DNA from: Euptelea pleiosperma
Taxonomy: Eukaryota; Streptophyta; Magnoliopsida; Ranunculales; Eupteleaceae
NCBI GenBank assembly: GCA_035048495.1
Contig: CM068553.1
Span: 26,684,978 to 26,748,977, forward strand
Length of the DNA stretch: 64,000 nucleotides
Direction of reading: 5' to 3'
In this document: positions 57,195 to 64,000 of the stretch, piece after piece
Layout of the letters: each line of letters opens with the position of its first letter
Position numbering within the stretch: the stretch's first letter is position 1
Notes under the pieces: generated by a model
Databases searched by the model: none
Told to the model about the DNA's origin: nothing
The model's input: only the letters and a program-made list of their open reading frames with translations
Program-made: the position numbers and the translations under genes

Positions 57195-58358
57195 AGGACA
57201 GAGAAAAAATGTCGGCACGTCCACGTCCCCTGACTCCTCACTATGAGTCACACCCGCGCCCTCCCAATCACGAAGCCTGTGCTGCTTGTATAGTTTGGTA
57301 CTCCCGAAACCTACCTTCAATCAGTACACCCGATCTTAATTCTCATCCACCAATCTCTATCGATGGTGAAGGATTCAGTACACCCTGAACCCCAACGTTG
57401 TTCAAAAAGTGTTGAGACACACGAAGTACTCTCTGGCTTATTAGGTTAGAATTCTAGTTGAAAAACCTAAGCAGAGGTGATGATCAAGCTCTAAGCTATG
57501 ATATAAAAGAAGTGAAACCTTTCAAGAATAAAAAAAGAAACTAGGGTTTTTGCTCTTCAAAGACAGCTCTTATTCAATGACTCTATCTTGTAGCATGTCA
57601 ATGTGTCTCTTGAAAAGCTCAAATGAGCCATTACTTATACGAGTATTGAAGCCCAAAGTCGTGTAAGTGATGGGGTAGTGGGAGCTTGAAAACCGATCTA
57701 AAATTAGACTATTTCTGAGTAGACCAATCAATTGTACACTAGGTCCAATCAATTGGACTCCAAGTTATATCGATTGTACTGAAGTCCAATCAATTGTATT
57801 GTATTGTCCGGATGAGTTTTCTGTTCGATGGTCCAATCGATTGTACTCTTATGAAGTTTTATCCCGTATAGTCCAATCAATTGTAATAGAAGGTTCAATC
57901 GATTGTACTCTTTCGCAATTCTGTCTGTAGGGTCCAATTGATTGTATTGAAGGTCCAAACGATTGTACTCTTTTGACAATTCTGTCCATAGGGTCCAATT
58001 GATTGGACTTCCCCTTATTCAATTTTATGGCTCTTATACTGCCTTGACATGGATCTGTCCTTTGATCAGTTTTGACCATTATATTTTGTCCCTAAAATAC
58101 TATTCCTATGGCCATTAAGTCACTTACCTCCTAAGCGAGCGAACACGATCTTCAGTAGACAAAATGCAGTTACTCAGATGACTCATGTCATCAACGGTCT
58201 GATCCTTGCAACCTTTGTCTTTTAGTTTTCATGTAGTCAGATAAGTATGCATTCCACAACATCCTCAACACCACACTAACGCTCGTATGAATGGTTACAA
58301 TTATGTTTTATGTCAAACAAAATATTCGTCAAACTAGAATATGAAAATATTCTTTACA
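57195..58358 (-). repeat. 3' LTR of second Sirevirus, 3'-truncated
   Basis: Starts TGTAAAGAAT at 58358, after polypurine CAAAGTGGGAGAT. Contains a palindrome array (57721-58010) mostly of CAATCGATTGTACT and CAATTGATTGGACT forms, so it has drifted from the perfect palindrome. Stops at about 57195, where the first element's LTR would go on for about 450 bp. Confidence 0.75.
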
Positions 58359-58372
58359 ATCTCCCACTTTGG
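58359..58372 (-). other. Polypurine tract, with further tracts at 58688-58751
   Basis: CCAAAGTGGGAGAT directly precedes the 3' LTR. Additional tracts (AGGGGGAGAGAAAA at about 58738-58751, AGGGGAGGGGGGAAAAA at about 58688-58704) repeat the multiple-polypurine arrangement of the first Sirevirus. Confidence 0.75.
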
Positions 58373-59229
58373 CAATTCCATGACAAAAAACATCAATCAC
58401 ATAAAAAGTAAACAAATCAAGAATATAAACTCCCAACGCTTTACATGATTCACTCACTATCTCACAATCACTCAGAGATAACAAACAGATAAAAATAATC
58501 ACAATAATCTGTTTCTTTTACATTCACTAACAATGCATACCATGTAATATCATTGGCAATAATAGATAACGAAATTTAAAGCAGTGTAGTGAGTGTGAGT
58601 TGCACATCGAATTAACATGTACTAGCAGACATGGTAGAGAAATCAAAAAAATAGATGTAGCCATGAAAACATTTTTCTTCCTCTAAATTTTTCCCCCCTC
58701 CCCTATCTTATGCATCTACTTGTTTACCTCTTTTGATTTTTCTCTCCCCCTATTAGTCACAGAATGACAAAGGTATAGAAATATATAAGCAGATAACTAG
58801 CATGCATTCAATATGAAATTGATGTACAAGCACGAGATTTAGAATAAAAGCAAACATCATAATGTCATACATATCACAATGGTTTATACTCTAATACAAG
58901 TAGAGAAAATGTAAAACAACAGAGTATAATCAGAAATACAAAAACATGAGTTTATCTATACACAATATAATACAAATCAACTGATAGATAACTCATAAAC
59001 ACTCCATAAAGATCTCAACGAAACTGTCTATCAGACGGCCCTGCATCATCTTGTGGAGGATCTGGCTCTGGAAATGGATGTCTGGGACCAAAACCAAACG
59101 GTGCAAACTGATACTCCAGGAAGCTCTACATGCCGGATATGGATCCTCTAATGTCTCTGAACTCGGAGATCTGATGATCCTCGATGTGCTGGAGATGATG
59201 AGAAGTCCTCTGATTGAATTCATCAAGCC

Positions 59230-60292
59230 TCTAATCGAGAGACTCTTGCATGACTAGAGGACTCATCTCTGCATCTACATGTGGATCTCTAACCTCGTGT
59301 GCCATCTCCTCATCCTCAACTAGTAGATCATTGAGATTGTCTTCGTTGTCAGTCTCGTGAGGTCTACCTCTGACTCTCTGCACCTGGGACTGGCTCTTAT
59401 GTATAGTAGAGAGCCCAATGGGTCCTATAGGTCTAGCAACAATCTCAGAATTAGGGATGGGAACCCCATGATGAAGCATGATAGCAATGACAAGTACTAG
59501 ATATGGAAGACATGGATGACTCACCAAGTTGTCATTGACATGAGAAATAGCGTGAAACATGAACCTGGGAAGATCAATGGAGTAACCAATACCAAGATGG
59601 TACATAAGCTGGAGTCAATCAATGTTCACCAGGGCACCATGACCTAGTGGATCAATGTTGTACCCAAAAATTAGGTGCAATAATCTGTACCCCAGCAGAA
59701 GACTACTAACTGGTATATCACAAATTAACCCAATCAAACACAGCACCGCAAAGAGTTTGAGTCAAAGTAACGCAGTCTGTGGTCATCTCTCTTGTCCTCG
59801 GGAGATACTCAATAAGAGCAGTATGATGAAGGATCTCTAAAATGGAAGTAATCAGATCAAGAGTGGTTGTCTTGGTAATCCTATAGAGACATAGGTCCGA
59901 AAGGACAATTGGGTCTCATCATCATACTGAGCAGCAAGGATGTTAGCATAAAAAATATATATAAGAGTAGGATAGTAAGGCAGGTTCATCTGAAGTACAG
60001 GTAACCACTGCCTAGAAGGGAAAATGGTCTCAACCATGGTATCACCAATCTTTCAAAAAATAACTCTCCGCTCAGCAGTAAAACGACGACTACTGAAAAG
60101 CGTAAAATGATGACTAGCTCGCTCATTAAGAAAGACATGAGGAACCTCAATAACCTTTGGAGATGGAGAACAACCCGCACAACATGAATAGGCATGACCT
60201 CGAACTCTAGCTGCTCTCCTCTGCCCCTGAGAAGACTCTCCTCTCTCCATGGAACGGGATGAAGGTGGCCGAACAGTGCTCATGGGCTGCAA
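59230..60292 (-). pseudogene. ORF resembling 'putative plant transposon protein' (PF20167-like)
   Basis: A decayed ORF between the post-pol region and the polypurine tracts. It begins MSTVRPPSSRSMERGESSQG with a basic Ser/Arg-rich start, then reads FLNERASHHF, SSRRFTAERRVIF, FPSRQWLPVL and YYPTLIYIFYANIL. After frame changes follow LLHLIFGYNIDP, MYHLGIGYSIDLPRF and LPYLVLVIAIMLHHGVPIPN, ending in an acidic tail near 59231. The order (E-R-x-x, W-x-x-L, Y-P-x-L-x-x-x-F-Y-A-N, R-L-L-H, I-D-L-P-R, L-P-Y-x-x-L-x-x-x-I) fits that transposon-associated family; its biochemical function is unknown. At least three stops. The equivalent place in the 36-45 kb Sirevirus has no such ORF. Confidence 0.5.
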
Positions 60293-60302
60293 TGTCTCAA
60301 AC

Positions 60303-60362
60303 TCATGCCTCCTTCATCTTGTTCCATTTGACTGAACTACACGCCTCCTTCATCTTGTTCCA
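60303..60362. repeat. Short direct duplication
   Basis: GCCTCCTTCATCTTGTTCCA occurs twice, about 36 bp apart, just upstream (minus strand) of the PF20167-like ORF start. Confidence 0.7.
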
Positions 60363-61875
60363 TCCGCCATCATAATCAGAATGGGGAGAAACCACATGAA
60401 AAATCCCATTTCTCAAAATATAGAGAAAATGAAGAGGTGAAGAGGGTGAAGTGAAATAAGAGGAAATAGGTAACGAATCCACACTAAAATCAAGTAGAAC
60501 AGTAGATCGGGCAAGTAAGATCGATTGGGAGGAGTTTGGGAGCAGTTCGGATCGATTGGAGTAAAAAGTGACTCAACATGGGTTTTTAAAAACCGAATGG
60601 TCGCGTAGTCCAATCGATTGGACACTTGGAAAAAATTTCCCAAAAAAATTATTTGGATTTTTTTTTCAAAATATTCCCAAATTTTCCAAGTTCTCCAACT
60701 ATACCTTTTCAGAAGTAAAAAGCATTCAAATGCTCAAGAAAAGATAATAAATCAAGATAAAATTTTAGAAAAAATTTAAAATTTTAAACTTGATAGGCAC
60801 TAACAATATAGAATTAATCTAAAACTTTCAAATTAATCATTTTAGATCAATTTAGATTCATCAACTATATTAACTCTAGATTAATTGTTAGAACAACTAG
60901 CACTAGTTCACTTAGGTTTAAATATTATCAAGTAACATCTTCAAGTGTTAAGTGGATTGATTTATTACTGTGGTGCAGGACAAATATTAGCAATAATTCT
61001 TCATACTATTCAGAATATAGAGGTATCATGTATCATACCATAAAATCCTCATTAGAGTTATTGGGTTCTCACAATTCGCTCATTTTTAAGTGTATTTGCT
61101 TATAAGATACGATTTTTCTAGCAAATATGAATGTTTTTCACTTGTTTAAGTGGTAGCTTTCATTCTCCTAGACTAGGTAGTCCTTTTCTGCAGCAATAGA
61201 ATCAGACTTTAATTTTAGCAGGGCCATATAGATGGCTTCACTCTATCTTTGGAGGTAGCTTTTTCCATGGAGAACTCTCTCAAAATGGGAGGCCAACAGT
61301 TGATTATAGTGAAATTTCAAAATCAACTGAGGATAGGAACACCATTAATTTGAAGTTATAATCAGTATAGGTTTATTCACCTAACCAATTTAACTTAGTG
61401 TGCATGAAAAATGTTATCAGATAAAACTAAATAAATTTTTTGCCTAATGCAGACTAGTAAATCAGACTAATCATAAGAATCAACTAGAATTTCTATAGAG
61501 ATTATAAGATTATTCTTAGAGTCAAGTTCGGGTTTTAGAACTGTTCTACAAGTTATTGCCCATCAAATCTATCATTATTTATCAGCATAACAACTTAACA
61601 TTCTTCTTAACACATATCTTTGTGATTTTCTGAAGTTCTTCTACTTTTTATTTATTTTTTAAATAAAGCAAATTTTGCTAGCTAAAAAAAAATATAAAAC
61701 TATAAAGAAAACAAACACTAGGAAACAAAAAAAAAATAAAAAATGATCTTAAACTCATAAAATAGGAAGAATGAAGTAGGAGTAAGGATGTAAAGATCAT
61801 TGCTCCAAATGGAATAGGAAAGGAAGAGTACCTTGAAGTTCATGATCATGGGTATAATTAAATGGCATTCATCCA
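60363..61875 (-). other. Second Sirevirus: post-pol region, pol deleted
   Basis: About 60980-61320 (reverse) is homologous to 41890-42250 of the first Sirevirus, for example ATCTATATGGCCCTGC versus GTCTATATGGCCCTAT. The protease ends only some 550 bp upstream, so nearly all of pol is missing. No ORF. Confidence 0.65.
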
Positions 61876-62313
61876 CTATATAACAGTAATCCTTATTCCT
61901 ATCTCCTCCATGATGGTTCGATCGAACTCATCAAAGATAAAGCAATTGTACTCAGAAAATTGAATAATATTTTTTTGGTCGCATATCTGATTAATGCTGA
62001 GAATATTACCATCGATTCCTTCAATGTACATCACTTCGTCCAAAGTAGAGATTCCATTAGTAGAAATGGATCCCTTTCCTATGATATGACCAAAGCTACT
62101 ATCAGCATAAATCATTTTATCACTCCCAGGAAGAACTTCAAAAGAAGTGAACATTTTCATATTCCCCGTAACATGCCTCGAACATCCACTGTCTAGTAGC
62201 CAGGTGCTACCCTTAAATTGTTTCTTGCCAATGATGTTCGCATTGCACCTTAAGGGATCCTTCCTTACCCAAATAGATTTTTTTTCTGGGTGGAACCTTT
62301 CTCTTGGGTTCAA
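61876..62313 (-). pseudogene. Sirevirus protease and start of GAG-pre-integrase region
   Basis: 145-codon frame. SIWVRKD links gag to pol, as in the first Sirevirus. The protease active site WLLDSGCSRHVTG has its Asp at 62191-62193. Then come FGHIIGKGSIST and IDGNILSINQICDQKNI, the copia text between protease and integrase zinc finger. The frame stops at 61876 and nothing of the integrase follows. Confidence 0.8.
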
Positions 62314-63660
62314 CCCTCTTTTGAGTCATACTACTCTGAGGGCTCTTGAGTTTTTCAAGGGATTCAATTTCCCTATTCAAAATCTTTGACCTTTTCAGTA
62401 GGTCTTTCATCTTCTTAGTCAGATTATTCAAATTATGAGATATTTTATTTTCCTCTAGAAGACATTTTCCTACGCTCATTTTCTGAGTCAAGTTAACATT
62501 TTTCTTAGTAAGATTATTCATCTTAGAATACGTTTGGTTTCCTTTTCTCAGTTTGAGACAGTCCTGGATAACATGACCCAAACCTTTATAATACGCACAT
62601 AAGCGATTAATTTTTGTAGTTTTAATTTGGTCAATAATGGGAGTGGAAACGACTAACTTTCACAAAATGAGGGTCGAAAGTTGATATATGTTAGATTTGT
62701 AACTCAAACCACTCTTATCACCATAATACTTCCCCCTTTGAAAATTCTACTAAGCTTTGTAGTGCTTGATGCAAAACAAGGCATCCCTTTTCAGTTTGAG
62801 AATTTAATTCTCAAGGGATTCCTTTCCTCTCTCATAACTTTAGATTGATTCTTAGTTTTATCAAAAAAATTATTATTCTTAAATTTATCATCTCTTGGAC
62901 GAAAGAATTTTCTAAATTTTTTCACAAAGAATGCCACTTCTACTTCAGACTTAACATCAGGCTATGGATCTTGAACTTTTTCAGCTCTAAGGGCTATACC
63001 CTTTGATTTCTTTGGTTGTCTCAAATTCATTTCATATGTTTATAGAGATCCAACCAATTCATCTATTTTGAGGGAGTCAACATCTTTGCTCTCCTCGATA
63101 GCTGTTACCTTTGCTTGAAATCTTTCAAACAACTAAGAATTTTTCTAACCACTTTTGGTTCAGGAATACTCTCACCCAGGTTGTGAGTAGATGTCACTGA
63201 GTTTGGCATAGAACTCAGTGAAGATCTCATTCTCCTCCATTCTTATGGATTCGAAACTAGTAGTCAGCATTTGTAATTTGGATATCTTGACTACTAACGT
63301 ACCTTTGTGGGTAATTTTTAGAATATCCCACGCTTCTTTTGCCAATGTATAGGTAAAGATCTTTTGGAACTCATTCCTATCCACCACATTAAAAATAGCG
63401 TTCAACCCTTTACTGTTTTGACAACATTCTTTGTTGTCTTCTTTAGTTCATTGGGTTCTTGGTTTCAAGATTTCTTTTTCATCCATGGTAGTAGTAGGAG
63501 GTGACCAACCATCAACTACTGACATCCAAACCCTCTCATCAATTGACTTGAGGAAAGCTCTCATTTTTGCTTTCTAGTAAGCATAATCCTCACCATCAAA
63601 TAATGGAGGTCTGGATGTATTCCACCTTCTCTTTACATTTTCAAGAATATAAAAATAACA
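62314..63660 (-). pseudogene. Sirevirus gag, broken
   Basis: Minus strand: WNTSRPPLFDGEDYAY (about 63615) and AFLKSID, then a 77-codon piece (63405-63172) with KEAWDILKITHKGT, KISKLQMLTTSFESIRMEEN and FTEFYAKLSDI, the UBN2 (copia gag) domain. The zinc knuckle near 62575-62615 reads CAYYKGLGHVIQDC, so its second Cys is replaced by Tyr. A Lys/Asn/Leu-rich coiled coil follows (62213-62560), comparable to the 37886-38497 frame of the first Sirevirus. Multiple stops. This copy keeps the gag N-terminus that the first element has lost. Confidence 0.75.
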
Positions 63661-63725
63661 GACTGGTTTGCAAAAACTCACTCAGGTGATTAAACCTTTA
63701 ATGAATGACCTGCTTAAATACCAAT

Positions 63726-64000
63726 TGAAATTTAGGCCATTCTCTTTTATCCGAATACCTAGAAGGGGGTGATTAGGTATTTAAAACTCTCTATTTAAAT
63801 AAACAACCTAATGAGATTATTGGTCCGGTAGGGGTAATCTAATCGCAAGCGACAATCCAAAATAGTTGATTGATTAAAAATGATTATCACAATCGACTCA
63901 TATTGAATATATCTCGATGATATATGGTTTCTATGTCGCTTGGGTTAATCTAACAAATATGCGGAATACAAACAATCAACACAACCACAACAGTTTTTAC
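63726..64000 (-). repeat. 5' LTR of second Sirevirus, partial
   Basis: Ends AAATTTCA at 63726 on the minus strand, followed by a degenerate primer site (TTGGTATTTAAGC, about 63712-63724, in place of TGGTATCAGAGC). Shares CCCCCTTCTAGGTATTCGGA-type text with the end of the first element's LTR. The rest of the LTR is beyond the window. Confidence 0.75.

Larger units (their letters stand above)
57195..64000 (-). mobile_element. Second Sirevirus element, internally deleted, off right edge
   Basis: Minus strand: 5' LTR (64000-63726, cut by the window), degenerate primer site, gag, protease, then a jump to the 3' region, an extra ORF (60292-59230), polypurine tracts and a 3' LTR (58358-57195) lacking its last ~450 bp. 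The LTRs are recognisably related to those at 36181 and 43045 (shared CAGGGTGTACTGAATCCTTC-type text, read in reverse). Integrase, RT and RNase H are absent between about 61870 and 61400. Non-autonomous and decayed. Confidence 0.8.

Noticed and set aside
59230..60292. Envelope-like gene in the second Sirevirus
   Set aside because: No signal peptide, transmembrane pair or coiled coil of env-like ORFs is visible; the motif order fits the plant transposon protein family better.

Overview
The window is nuclear DNA from a flowering plant: AT-rich, intron-bearing and almost wholly built from nested transposable elements around a few pieces of host gene. The species cannot be read from the sequence. 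There are no operons, CRISPR arrays, or rRNA or tRNA genes that I could recognise.

Host genes. (1) An AT-hook nuclear-localized (AHL) DNA-binding protein gene lies on the minus strand. Exon 1 (12768-13206) holds two AT-hooks. Exon 2 (12624-12688) and exon 3 (4822-4953) encode the start of the PPC/DUF296 domain. Exons 2 and 3 are separated by a roughly 7.7 kb intron holding two LINE remnants. The exons for the end of the PPC domain are not in the window. Toward position 1 lies old Ty3/gypsy DNA, itself interrupted by a TIR element (2084-2956) and a Sirevirus-type LTR (1-608). (2) At 56084-56455 two plus-strand exons of plastid biotin carboxylase (acetyl-CoA carboxylase subunit) remain, the second frameshifted; this is a gene relic.

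Layout. 1-3.7 kb: Sirevirus LTR and gypsy gag/protease remnant with a TIR element. 3.7-13.2 kb: AHL gene, with LINE pieces at 6.6-8.4 kb (+) and 9.3-10.5 kb (-). 13.2-17.8 kb: intergenic DNA with short tandem duplications and LTR-like DNA. 17.8-18.4 kb: CACTA-like fragment. 18.6-19.6 kb: six copies of a 178-bp tandem repeat that run directly into an LTR start (TGATATTCGC at 19592). 19926-30985: an 11.06 kb CACTA transposon with decayed TNP2 and TNPA genes plus captured LINE and receptor-like-protein (LRR) fragments, inserted in that LTR. 31-46.7 kb: LTRs of one Athila/Tat-like family nested in each other; a solo LTR (35205-46665, 5-bp duplication TGCAA) is interrupted by a full-length Sirevirus-type Ty1/copia element (36181-44734, duplication AAACC). 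47-52.2 kb: a minus-strand gag-only gypsy element with a tRNA-Asp-type primer site. 52.2-53.2 kb: part of another Sirevirus LTR. 57.2-64 kb: a second, minus-strand Sirevirus relative of the 36-45 kb element. It has lost most of pol and carries a decayed ORF resembling the 'putative plant transposon protein' family; its 5' LTR runs off the window.

The insertions give a relative history. An Athila/Tat-like LTR was hit by the CACTA element and apparently by a second LTR of the same family; the second LTR was hit by a third, which became a solo LTR; that was hit by the Sirevirus. Every transposon coding region I could read carries stops or frameshifts, so nothing in the window looks autonomous today.
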